64,000 bases of DNA from Hymenoscyphus infarciens (lineage: Eukaryota; Ascomycota; Leotiomycetes; Helotiales; Helotiaceae), in contig LLCB01000087.1 in assembly GCA_001414345.1 (NCBI GenBank), forward strand, positions 124,001 to 188,000. The letters run 5' to 3'. A model generated the notes under the pieces. It saw only the letters and a list, made by a program, of their open reading frames with translations, was not told where the DNA came from and did no database searches. The translations under genes were made by a program, and so were the position numbers. The stretch's first letter is position 1, and every line of letters starts with the position of its first letter. Below are positions 25,740 to 36,490 of this stretch, piece after piece.

Positions 25740-26510
25740 AAGGCAATACGACAACTTCGGCATCAAGTTCATTTGACCAGCCGAAACCCCACCTATTGTT
25801 GTCCCCAGATACTTGGACAATTCGACAAACTTCGGCATCAAGTTCATTTGACCAGCCGAAACTACCCTTTTTGTTATCCTAGCGACTTGGATAGCAAGAC
25901 AACTTCGGCATCAACTTCGCCTTTGACCAGCCGAAACCCTACCCCTTTTTGTTGTCTTAGACTTCGGATAACGATTTCAACTTTCGGCAACAACTCTTTT
26001 GACTAGCCGAAACCCCTCCTTTTATTGTCTTAAACTTTAGATAGCGAAACTCTAACAACTTCGGAAACAACTTCGCCTTTGACTACCTGAAACTACCCCT
26101 TTTGTTGTCCTTAGATACTCGGATAATAAATTCAACTTCGATAACTTAGCTATAACTTCGCCTTTGACTAGCTGAAACTATACCTTTTATTATCTTGAAC
26201 GTCGGATAACAATTTCAACTTTGACAACTTCAGTATTAAGTTCATTTGACTAGCTGAACCACCCCTTTTTGTTGTCTTAAACTTCAGACAGTATTTTTAA
26301 TATTCAGTAATAAACTTCGCCTTTAACTAGCTGAATCTACCCCTCCTCTTGTTGTCTTGGACTTTAGATAATAATTTTAAACTTTAATAATATTCGGTAA
26401 TAACTCTTTTGTTTTAACTAGCCGAAACCACCCCTTTTATTGTCCCTATATACTTGGACAATTCAATAAACTTCGGTAATAACTTCGCCTTTGACTAGCT
26501 GAAACCTAAC
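25740..26510. repeat. tandem array of about ten ~75-80 bp units
   Basis: Each unit contains AACTTCGGCATCAAGTTC or a variant, TTTGACCAGCCGAAAC, CCCCTTTTTGTTGTC and TTGGACAATTCGAC or TCGGATAACGATTC. Divergence between units grows toward the right end, where C-to-T changes (GACTAGCTGAA) dominate. The array lies wholly inside the nested LTR element. Confidence 0.85.
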
Positions 26511-26589
26511 TGACTCTGATAAGGGTCTTATAGTTGTTACTTTCTTACTTTCTTTTACTTCTAGCCAGGCTAGAAGTCCTTTTTTACTT

Positions 26590-27085
26590 TTTGAATTCTT
26601 TAACTTAGATATAAATTAGTACGCTCTTAAAAGGATAGTAACCTCTTAGCTGAGTTATTACTATCTACAACATTATCGACTTTTCGTTTCCGACTTTACG
26701 TTTTTTTTTAAATTCGAATTAGATGTGAATCAGTACGCTATTAAAGTAAGCTCTTAACTAAGTTCTTACTACCTCTTAAACGAACGACCTCTAACTCTAC
26801 TTTGAATTCGCCTCCGAATATTCTAAACTTTTTCTTTCCTACTTTCTTTTACTTCTAGCTAGTTCTTTTTTCATTTAACTTCTTCGAATCGGATACGAAT
26901 TAGTTAAAATACGCTCTCTATTAGGACGAAACCTAGAAGTAAGCTCTTAATTAAGTTATTACTATTAACCTTAACCGAACACTATCCGACTCCTGTTTTA
27001 AACTTTTTCTAATTTTACTTTAAACTTTTAAACTTTTTAAACTTTAAACTTTTTAAACTTTAAACTTTTTAAACTTTAAACTTTC
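26590..27085. repeat. dispersed and tandem repeats in the right interior of the nested element
   Basis: The segment around 26880-26995 (GAATCGGATACGAATTAG, ACGCTCTCTATTAGGACG, AACACTATCCGACTC) is a diverged copy of 25313-25422. Partial copies occur near 26600-26680 and 26713-26780. A short unit (AAACTTTTTAAACTTT) repeats about five times at 27020-27080. Confidence 0.75.
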
Positions 27086-27439
27086 TCCGACCTACTAGAT
27101 AGATCAGACTATACTCTTTTAGCAGACGCGAATACTTAGCTTTAATACTAAAGGATTAGAAACGAAGTCTCTATTTTATAAGCATCTACGAATTAGGTCG
27201 GTTACGATTCGGACCTAAAATCGACATCGCGATATCTCGTCTCGCTTATAATATTACAATAAATAAAGTATCTTCGAACCTAGGTTAGCTACGATTTAGA
27301 CCCTAATCTATCTTCTCGCTTACAACAAAATCAATAAATACAACAAATGTTATAACACTTACACTATCCTAATTCTACCCTAAACCCTAAACGATAAGAG
27401 ATAGAAGACTCGAGACAAGTCTTTTTTAAAAGAGGGGGA

Positions 27440-27803
27440 TGTGACGGTATACCGTCCTATATAGCCGATATTACGTAGCATATACTATATATATTAGCTT
27501 TCAGTAGTTGTTGTTTTACATTATCTAATTTAGGAAGGTTATATACGTCCGTACGTCTGTCTGGACTTTTGGACGTACTTCGTAGGGTTCAGGCTTTTGT
27601 ATTAGCCGACGTATGTCGTTGTTCGGTTTCGTACCCCTTTTTGTATTGTCTGAAACCTCTTATATATAGACGTTCATGTTCGGCCCAGAAGAGGGACAGT
27701 TATTGTTTTCTTCCGTATCAGTGCCTAGTATCTACATACGTCATTCTACCATACGCACTCCTATATGCCTCTACTGTAGTTGTGTGTATTTCGTGCCGTT
27801 ACA
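27440..27803 (+). repeat. 3' LTR of the nested element
   Basis: It is 364 bp, beginning TGTGACGGTATACCG and ending CGTGCCGTTACA, preceded by a purine tract. It is followed by the ACTTT target duplication. Confidence 0.92.
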
Positions 27804-28049
27804 ACTTTCTAATATACTCTACTACTCTACTCTAAAAGCTAACTTTCTTTCTTTTTTATAGCTACTAAATAAGAGACTTTAGATAGACTTATAGAAAATA
27901 TATAAGTATATTTAGACTCTACTAAATACTAAAACCTTATATATCTATAAACTTACTATTAAAGGTAATCTCTAGATATTAATACTAGGAACTCTTCCTA
28001 GTACTATAATTTAGCTTATAGAGCGTAAAGGACTTCTAGTACTTCTAAG

Positions 28050-29100
28050 CTAATATAAACTCCTACTACGCTCTTGTCTATACTTTAAAACATCGGCTAA
28101 AGCCTAGATTACTTATACTAATAAGCTAGTAAATATAACTTAGTATACTTACTTAGAATATATAAGCGATAAAGTAATTAAGACACTTTATAAAAGATCT
28201 TATAATATAGATAAAAAGACATATATAGAAGGCTATATCTATACTACCTACGTAGAAGCGCGTATGAAATCAGTTCCTTATTTAGACTATATAGAGCCTA
28301 GATAATACTCTATAGAATTAGTATATATAGACGTTATAGAACCTCTAAAACCTAGACTATTTAGTTTTTAATACTAGGTATACTTTTACTATAATAAAAT
28401 AAAAGACGTAAAAGCTTATAATATAAAATATAAAAGTAATATATTAGCCTATTTTAAGAAATATAAAGCTATCTATAAACGCCTTAAATAACGAATCTAT
28501 TATATTTATAGTAATAATAGAAGTAAATACATTAGTATTACTTTTAGTAAATATCTTAAGAAAGAAGGTATTATACTTAAAACTATAATTCTAAATAATT
28601 CTAAGATAAATAGAGCTACTAAGCACCTAGGCTAAACCTTATAGTAGATAGTAGAGATAATAAGAAGATACTATTTTAACTTTTATACTAACTACCTTTA
28701 GCCTAAATTACTATAAACCTTTATCTATCTTTACTAAAGATATATTTATATAGCTATTAAAATTTCCCTTTTTAAGGCTATTACTAGCTTATACTCTTAT
28801 ATTAATTATTTAAGAATTATAGAGTTATAGTATATAGTTCTTAAAAATAAGCTTAAAAAGAGTAAGCTTAAAGAGGCTTAAACCTTCTTTAGACGCCTAA
28901 TAGACTATAAAGAAGATTATATTAAGTAGATCTAGACTACTAATAAGAAAATCGTTTAAGCTAATAATATTTATATTAATAAAATATAAGTCGACTTATA
29001 AGAGAAAGAACTAGTACTTAAAGTCTCTATCTTAAAGATTACTCTAAACTAACGACTTAATAAAGTAGATTCTAATTAATAATAAAGTAAGATAGTTAAC
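28050..29100 (+). pseudogene. copia integrase remnant
   Basis: A first catalytic-aspartate context reads LVYIDVIEPLKP near 28318-28353. A second motif, IYSNNRSKYIS near 28500-28545, matches the family's HxDNGxEF-like pattern with Asp-to-Asn changes as expected from RIP. The downstream region still reads as integrase C-terminal sequence, with stops at former Gln codons. Confidence 0.75.
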
Positions 29101-29879
29101 TTTAAAGCTAACTCTATATTTAAAATTAAGAGAGCTACTATAAATACTACTAAAGTAGTTATAAAGCTAATTAAGAAGTCTTATAAATATAAGTTATAGA
29201 CTACTAGTAGAGTAAACTAGTAGAAGATAAAAGATTAAAGACCTATATCTCTAAAAGAAAGAGATTAAACAAAGAAACTATAAGTATATCTAAGACTAAG
29301 CTACTTACTATCTTTATCTAAATTTAAAAGCTCTAGATTTATAAAGCTATTTAACGATTTAGAAAACGACATTCTAGTACTTCGTTAAAATAAAGAAGTA
29401 ATATCTCTACCTACTCTACTATTACTATTAAAGCTAATAATCGTTATATACTATAATCTAGCTATATCTATTATTATAAGAGTATTAAGATTATAAGCAT
29501 GTTAAAGATTATAATCTCTTATAAACAACGATAGCTCTAACCTTAGCAGTTCTAGAACTTTACTAGATAATATAGTAGACTATATAGATAACTATAGCCT
29601 TTAACTAGTACTTCTATTTAACCTACTACTATTCGCTCTTATCTACTAGCTAATCTACGAGTTATAGTTTATAGTAACACTACTAGCCTAGGTATAATAT
29701 AACGTTTTTAAACTATAAATATATAAATAAGCCTATACTTATACTAAAGCTAAGAAATAGATAGAGGCTGAAAATAAGAAAGTAAACTCTATTAAGGAAA
29801 ATAACACTTAGAAGATAGTAGATAGACTAGTAAACTAAAGAGTTCTTATAAGTAGATAGGTTTATATAAGGCTTACTAG

Positions 29880-30520
29880 ATAGTCCGTAGTTTTAAATAA
29901 GAAGAGAGCATCGACTTTAATAAAACCTTTACTACTATTATGAAGCTAATAAGCTATAAGCTTATCTTTATAATCGCTACTACTCTAAACTAGAAGACTA
30001 AATAGATAGACGCTAAAACTACTTTTTTATATAGTAATATTAAAAAAAGGTCTATATAAAACTCTTAAATAGTAAGAGAGATAGTATAAAAGTCTATAAA
30101 CTTAAAAAAGCACTCTATAGATTAAAATAAGCTTCTAAAGTCTAGTATAACACTCTTTATAGCTTTCTAAAAACGCTTAGCTTTAAACTACTTAATATAG
30201 ATACTAGAGTCTTCTATTATAAAGATATTATTATTATAGCTTATATCGATAACCTTCTTATTACTAGTAGCTTAATAAAGGAAATTAATAAGATTAAAAT
30301 AGTACTTAGTTAATAATTTAAGATATCTAATCTTAGACTAGTAGCCTTTTATCTTAGAATAATATTAACTTATAATAAAAGGTAATATACTCTTTAATTA
30401 GAATAATATATTTATATTAAAAAAATACTTCATAACTTTAATATACTTAAAGCTAAGATATATTATATACTAATAGACGTAAACAACTATCTTATAAGTA
30501 CTCTTAAAGACTATAAAGCG
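29880..30520 (+). pseudogene. copia reverse transcriptase remnant
   Basis: The conserved copia order is legible: DFNKTFTTIMKL, IDAKTTFLY, KLKKALYRLK and then AYIDNLLIT at about 30239-30265. The last is the YVDD active site with Val-to-Ile and Asp-to-Asn changes, both single transitions. Stops interrupt the frame repeatedly. Confidence 0.88.
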
Positions 30521-30559
30521 TCGAAGACCTTTAGATATTAATATTAGTTTATAATAGGC

Positions 30560-31200
30560 TTACTTATATATATTATACTTAGTACTTAACTAGACATTAC
30601 CTACTCTATGTTTATTATAAGTAGATTCTTATCTAATCTAACTAATAAATATTAGATAGTAGTAAAACGAATTATATATTATCTTAAAAGTACTATAAGC
30701 TATAACTTAGTCTTTTAAGATAAGCTAGAGAGACTTATAGGCTATTTAAATACTAACTAAGCTAGATACTATAAAACTAGACGATCTACCTTTAAATACC
30801 TCTTTAATATTAGTAGTAGCGCTATTTTATAGTTATTTAAAAGATAGGCTATAGTCTTACTATTCTTATATAAAGTAGAACTTAAGAGAGAGATAAATAC
30901 TATAAACGAAGCTATTTAGCTATAATATCTCCTAGACTAGCTTATCTTAGAAACTAAACTAAGGGTTACTATAGTAATTCTCTATAATAATTAAGAGGCT
31001 ATAATACTTATAAAAAACTCTATCTATTATAACTATACTAAGTATATCGCTACCTAAGACGCTAAGATTAGAGAAGTATAAGCTAAAGAATATATAAATC
31101 TTATATTTATTAGTATAAAAGAGTAAGTAGTAGATAAACTTATAAAACCTCTTCTTAGAAATGCTTTTAAGAAGTTCTAATTCTTAATAGATATTAAGAA
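30560..31200 (+). pseudogene. copia RNase H remnant
   Basis: The segment reads SRFLSNLTNKYW, then LIGYLNTN (the family's GYSDADWAG box, mutated), KTRRSTFKYLF and a C-terminal part ending with the EQVVDKLIKPL-type motif. The order and spacing match copia RNase H. Confidence 0.82.
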
Positions 31201-31699
31201 GAGAGGTGTCTAAAAGCCTAGTAGAGTACTACTATTATCTTATACTTACTTAAAACTCCTATAAAGCTATATCTATTATACTATCTTAATACTTTAAAGA
31301 AAATAAAAGAAGGTTATAGAATATACTCTTTATATTTATACTATTATACCTTTAGATATTAAAGAATTAATCTAGTACTTAAAAAACAATTTTTATTATA
31401 ACTTTTAAAAGTTATATAACTATATAATACGAATTATAGAGAGAGATTAAGTTACTAAGACTAACGATTCGTATTATATAGTCGACTTTCTAGCGCTCTA
31501 GCTACTATACTAACTACTTATATATATCTAATATCTAAATATCTTATAATTAACTCTCTCTATTATCTATAAATTATCTTTTTAGATACTTATTCTACTT
31601 AAAAATATTAAACACTAGAATTACTCTAAGTATAACTCTTAAGAAGTTAAAAGCTATTATTCTTTTAAAAGAACTCTTTTTTAACTTTATAGATATTAA

Positions 31700-33187
31700 T
31701 ACTTAATATCTAAAACTCTTATTACCTAGAAGTCTAAAGACTAACTCTACTAGTTATAATATCTAGTATTACTTATCTAAAATCAATAGTAGCTATAATA
31801 GAGTATACTTACTCTACTAGATTATATAATACTATATTACCTATTATATAAAGTAGTAAAGGTAAACTAGTAAGATAATATAAATAAGTACTATCTCTTA
31901 TTTAAATACTTCTTATATATCTTTAGCCTAGATTAAATTAAGTCTTAAGATATAATTATTACTCTTATAGTTACTTAGATAAAAACCTAGGTTAAAATAA
32001 TCCAACTATAATACCTTACTATACTATAGTATACCTAGGTTATAGTTATTAAACGAAAACTTCTTATAAGCCTACGACTTCTTATTCTAGATACTAATAC
32101 TAAAGTCGAGTACTAAGATACTAATATTATCTATTTTAATAATCTACTTAGTATATAAAAGAAATTTATTAACTATCTATAAAAGAATAGAGATATAAGA
32201 AACCTTAATATATAGATTAGTAAGAGAAGTAATACTAGCCTAGTTAGAAGATGTCTAGCTATCTCGAGTTACTTTATTTAAGACCTTACTAGTAACTAGA
32301 ACTACTCTAAATAGTAGCTCTAGAGTCCTAGTTACCTTAAGATTACTAGCTTTAAATAAGTTACTCTTAGTATTTAAATCAACTCTTATAACTATACTCT
32401 CTCTATTAGAGTACTAATAAATAAAGTTATTAATCTCTATTCTTAGAAGCTCTTAAAGAGAAGAAAACCTATTCTAGTAGACCTAGTCTAGAACGACTCT
32501 AAGAGTAAATAGGCCTCTAACGACTACTCTAGGTATAAGAGTACTAATAATATTAAAGATAAGAATATAGAACCTATAGAAGCAGTAGAACCTATAGAAG
32601 TAGTAGAAGCTATAGAAGCAGTAGAAGTAGTAGAGCTTATAGAAGATATATTACTACCTACTATATAAAGTCCTAAAATTAAGCTATCTCTAAAACGCTG
32701 TCGTTCTAATACTCTACTACCTCTACTATACTAGGTATCTATTTTAGAAGAAGCATTTTAAATACTACTCTAACTCTTACTAATAAGGCCTACTAATATT
32801 ATATATACTAAGTATAGAGAACTTTTAATTAAACGTTTTCCTAGTATATAAAGATATATTAAAAATAATAGTACTAAGTATCTACTTAGTATTAATTAAT
32901 TAATTAAAGTTAAATTTAAGCCTAGTACTAATACGTCTAAAGAACGAGATAAGAATATAAAGTATAAGCGACTTCTTATATATTTAAGAGAGTATACTAA
33001 GAATTAACTAGACTAGCTAATAGATTTCTACTATATTCTAAATAACTACGACTATATAAATAATATAAGTATAGAAGAAGATACTATACTAAGTAATTTA
33101 ACTATAAGAGACGTCTTAGTATATACTATAGATATAGAAGAAGAGGACGAAGTTAATATCTTAAATCAACTTCTTAAAGAACTTTAA
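31700..33187 (+). pseudogene. additional decayed reading frame between RNase H and the 3' LTR
   Basis: In one plus-strand frame, stops are almost exclusively TAA/TAG in positions where CAA/CAG would read on, and the frame ends at a TAA near 33187. It includes an acidic low-complexity run rich in Glu, Val, Ile and Ala near 32570-32645 and a more ordered C-terminal part (TKYRELLIKRF, ERDKNIKYKRLLIYLREYTK, EEEDEVNILN). I recognise no family. The position is where some LTR elements carry an extra gene. It could also be a passenger insertion. Confidence 0.55.
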
Positions 33188-33302
33188 TCAGTCTTCTTAC
33201 TTATATATTCTTCTCTAGCTTTTTATTCTTTAAAGGTTTTAGCTAAAGGTTTATTAAAGTATATTAGTATTATAATCTAGAAGTGTTTAGATCGAGTAGA
33301 AG

Positions 33303-33432
33303 TGTTAAATATCTATACCTATTACGTAATATAGGTCTTTCTAAACCCTCTTATATATAAGTAGAGAGCAATTCCTCTCTAGAATTACTAAAGTAATACA
33401 ATTATATCGAACCTTATACTATCCTTTTAACA
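33303..33432 (+). repeat. 3' LTR of the copia element
   Basis: It begins TGTTAAATATC and ends CTTTTAACA, with intact TG and CA termini. It is followed by the GAAGC target duplication at 33433-33437. It is less mutated than the 5' LTR. Confidence 0.92.
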
Positions 33433-33699
33433 GAAGCGTAGTAGTAGTAGTATAGCAACGTAAGTGCACTCTATAAGAGCGTAGATAGTATCTTATATCT
33501 ATATCTAAAATCCTCTTAAAATAACCTATTTATAAATAAAAATTTATAAGAGGTAGCTCTATTCGCTTATATCTGTTCCGTAGTAGTAGCTTTATCTGCT
33601 TATTTCTATTCTATAATAATCGCAGTTTCGCTACCTCTATTTGTCCTAGGGCTTGGGTTGTTAATCTTTTGGTTGGTGGGGAGGCGTCTTTAACGAAAG

Positions 33700-36490
33700 C
33701 TATTATTTTTAGCACGAAAAAATCGTGAGCGTTTGTTGGTTTTGATGACCTCTTTGTTTTATGGCTTGGGGTGGGGGAGAATGAACCTTTTGGTGTGGGA
33801 ATGCGGTTTTATTTGTTGTCGATTTTTGGTTTGTTGTCGAATTCCGGGGTTCTTTTGTTTTTTTTTTTTTTTGTTATGGGGGTTAATGATTGGTCGCATT
33901 TTTTAGGCGGTTTTTTGAGTGGGATGGAACTTAGTTTGGGGGCAGAAGTTTTGCTGGAGCCAAGTTTGGGCAAGTTTTTGGTTCTCTCTGCTTGTGAATA
34001 GTTGACTGACTGACTGGTTCTGGGGTTATTTATATTGGCGGAGCGTGTTGATACTTCAAGAGTAGTGTTGTCATGTACGTTTCCTCATTACCAGTTTTCT
34101 AGAGGTGGCCTTTGGTGTGCTATTTCATTTCCGAGGTTCTTGAGCTATTGTTTGGAAGTAGTGTTGAATACATCTCTGTCCATTGAAATATAAGGTTAGC
34201 TTGTTCTCCTCGAAGATAGAAAACACAACTAACATCTAGTAACCCAGCAAGTATCTACCACCTCATCAAAGTATATCTCCGAAGAGAAGATATATGTTAA
34301 TCTATCTAAAGATTACGCGCATTGGATTCTCTTGTTTACGAGTTACTTGAGTATAAAGTAACTCAGGCCAAGTACTTTTAGCACTATGTTACATGGAAAA
34401 ACAACTTCGCAAATTCGAGTGGGGTTGTTCCTTTCCTAACTCTTTTATATGAAATGAACACCTACCGATATTCTTGCGTGTGGCTGAAAAACTCGCTGCC
34501 TCAGGGCTTGGGTGGTGCTTGGTTGTTTGTGGGATGATGGCTTGGGTTTTAATAGTTGGGGTTTTTGCTGTTGAGGAGGCTTTTGTGGTCGATTGTTGTG
34601 GAACTTTTGAAGTTTTTAGTTGAAGTTGGAAGATATACGCTGCTGAAATGCTAATATTTGGGCGTTTTTGAGATTTAGGAGAATAAAGAGGTAGAATAAG
34701 ATGAGCCTTGATGCCTTGGATGAACGAGCTTCGCCATAAACCACCAGAGGGAGGACTTGAAGTTATCTTACAAAAGTGTTTGGCAAGACTACAATTGTCA
34801 TTCACCAACGTTTTATCCTCTTATATAAATGGGTAATGATTCTTCAGATGTCTAGACTATCAAAATTTAGTAACTTGTTATAAGGAACGCTGTTATGTGG
34901 TTTTGTTAGTATAGTTACCCCCACTAATTGAAGGCAAAAGAGAAGAAGGGGGAGAAGGGGTAGGTGAAATTAGCTCTAGCTTTCCTCTCTTCTTCTGAAC
35001 CCGAAGAATAATAAAGTTTCTTAGTGGAGGGGGTCTATATATAGGACAAGGCTCGCCGCGCCCTAGGACCTTGAACTACATAGAGTATCCTAAAGAAAAA
35101 CTAGAGCTATTTGTTGCGACGAGGAAATGCTTGAGAGTCGAGAGACTGCAGTGCCGCTGAAGAGGATACTAGACCATTTTTAATTCCCCTGGTACTCTTT
35201 GACTGTTACTTTTGGGATCGTTTTCACCAATATTTTGTCCATTGAATGGGCTTGTTGTCGATTCTTTTACTATAGTCGAATATTAAGAACTCTGGGAGTA
35301 TTCCGTAAGGGAAATATCGCTTTCGTAAAAATGGAGATCCTTCTAATTCAACGTGAATGTGCATAGCTTTTGAACGCTTCCCGGCAAAATAATTGTGGAT
35401 TCCTGGGCGGCAAAGAAGCATTGAAGCCAAATCCTAGTCTTAACCTTGTCCACCTGTCGCCCTTGGAGAAAGAGGTGCATTTATACCTAATATTACTGGA
35501 CGGATTCAAGATTACAAGCAACTCCTTAGCAGAAATGGAAATGTCTTTACTTTGAATATAATCGCTACTGAGCGGATACTTCTCGAGTGGTGAAAATATA
35601 ATGCAAATATTTACTCTGTTGAAAACAAAGGGTTGTTCTCTTCTCCTTTGGATGAGTAATTTAGTCTTCTAGAATTAATTTGTTTACTGTCTTTTTTAGT
35701 CATACGTACAGTGTTTATTGTTCGAGTACTAGTGGGAGGTAATTGTGAAGATGTTGGGCAGAAGGAAAAAGAGAAGATAAAGGTGGTGAAGATGAGAATT
35801 TCTTTGCGATTATTAACGATCAAGCAGTTCTCCAAACCTGATAGTGCCGAGAGATAACAACGCTATTCAATGGCAGTAGTATACCCAGCTCTTGCTACTA
35901 TTTTTAAACAAACAATATAAAACACTATAACTGGACCAACTTCGTCTCACAATCAGCTAATCGATGTGTTGCGGCGAGATCTTCGGGAAGAGGTGTTGGC
36001 GATTTCCCATTCGGACTAAACCGCGATATATGACCGCGATAGTGTCTCCAATCTTCCTTTATAAGCTAGGTATGCTGGACTCTGAGGTATTGTTTCTGAG
36101 CAGAAGTCGAACAAATTTCATTTACTGTCGATATTCAGGTTGTTGCCGAATATTTCGTATGTAATCGTTTCCAAAACTTAGCACCTTTAAAATGCCATAG
36201 CAGGAGTATTAGAGGTTAGGAGTTGTTTTTCTTCGCAGAAGATTTATCAAAAATTGCGCGACGAAGCGAACGAAATGTCTAGGTTGAGCGAATAAGTCTT
36301 CGAGATCCTCAACTTTGCTGTGCTTCTTTTAGTATTCATAATTGTACAGAGAATATGATTTATAGAATTTAGCAGTTAGAAGAACAACTGGTTTCACATA
36401 GCGATAATGTTATGTTAGAGACTCGACTAAGGCAAATGTCTCCCTTACTAATATAAAAAATCACTATATATTAAGTTCGTAGAACCTTCT
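33700..36490. other. intergenic region between AT-rich block and palindrome
   Basis: Base composition returns toward normal with patchy AT content. The longest frame (139 residues, 34389-34808, minus) is Ser/Thr/Pro-rich with no motif. Short strings of the type TGTCGAATATT recur near 33835, 35270, 36150 and 37573 and also near 20128, hinting at dispersed remnants. No gene is supported. Confidence 0.45.

Larger units (their letters stand above)
23846..27803 (+). mobile_element. nested LTR element without recognisable pol (non-autonomous, LARD-like)
   Basis: Two LTRs of exactly 364 bp (23846-24209 and 27440-27803) begin TGTGACGG and end CCGTTACA (CTGTTATA in the mutated left copy). The 5 bp ACTTT flanks both sides (23841-23845 and 27804-27808). 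A purine-rich tract with GAGGGGGA lies directly before the 3' LTR, as expected for a polypurine tract. The 3.2 kb interior shows no reverse transcriptase, integrase or Gag motif in any frame. It is instead made of repeated blocks: duplications at 24530-25310, a tandem array at 25740-26500 and further repeats to 27085. I infer a non-autonomous element mobilised in trans. Strand is set by the polypurine tract. Confidence 0.88.
23600..28050 (+). pseudogene. copia protease region, split by the nested LTR element
   Basis: The frame before 23845 has a Ser/Tyr-rich segment followed by a hydrophobic, protease-like stretch. It resumes after 27809 and runs into a segment resembling the pre-integrase region. 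The two halves join in one frame if the insertion and one copy of ACTTT are removed. The exact aspartate motif is not legible after RIP. Confidence 0.5.
21659..33432 (+). mobile_element. Ty1/copia LTR retrotransposon, complete but RIP-inactivated
   Basis: Two 130 bp direct repeats bound the element (21659-21788 and 33303-33432). They begin TGTTAA (TATTAA in the mutated left copy) and end TTAACA (TTAATA on the left). The 5 bp GAAGC is duplicated at 21654-21658 and 33433-33437, so the boundaries are firm. Decayed reading frames occur in the copia order: Gag with a zinc knuckle, protease, integrase, reverse transcriptase, RNase H, followed by an additional frame before the 3' LTR. A separate LTR element (23846-27803) is inserted in the protease region. 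Without that insertion and its 5 bp duplication the element is about 7.8 kb, long for a copia element. All domains contain many stop codons and the element cannot be active. Confidence 0.92.
20702..33630. mobile_element. old inverted-repeat element interrupted by the copia element (tentative)
   Basis: The left arm from about 20702 (TTATAGAATAGATAGAAGCG, then GATAAAGCTA) matches the reverse complement of sequence ending near 33630 (TTATAGAATAGAAATAAGC, then AGATAAAGCTA). The match continues, with a gap of about 27 bp, through TTATAAATTTT. Removing the copia insertion at 21659-33432 would leave an element of roughly 1.2 kb. The arms are imperfect and degraded, so the boundaries and class are uncertain. 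Confidence 0.5.
20300..33700. repeat. AT-rich, RIP-degraded transposon block
   Basis: Base composition changes sharply: long runs of TA, TTA and CTA, dense stop codons in all frames, and almost no open frames, except in the relatively GC-richer interior of the nested element around 24500-26000. Where ancestral coding frames can be aligned by eye, Gln codons have become TAA/TAG and TGT codons TAT, the C-to-T and G-to-A pattern of RIP. The block decomposes into the nested elements listed below. No functional host gene is seen inside. A short (AGTATT)n tract lies at about 20655-20695. Confidence 0.9.

Noticed and set aside
25740..26510. possible CRISPR-like array
   Set aside because: Units are contiguous and diverged with no unique spacers. 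The array is inside a eukaryotic LTR element and there are no cas genes.
34389..34808. 139-residue minus-strand frame
   Set aside because: Ser/Thr/Pro-rich without motif, in a transposon-adjacent region, with no intron or conserved feature.
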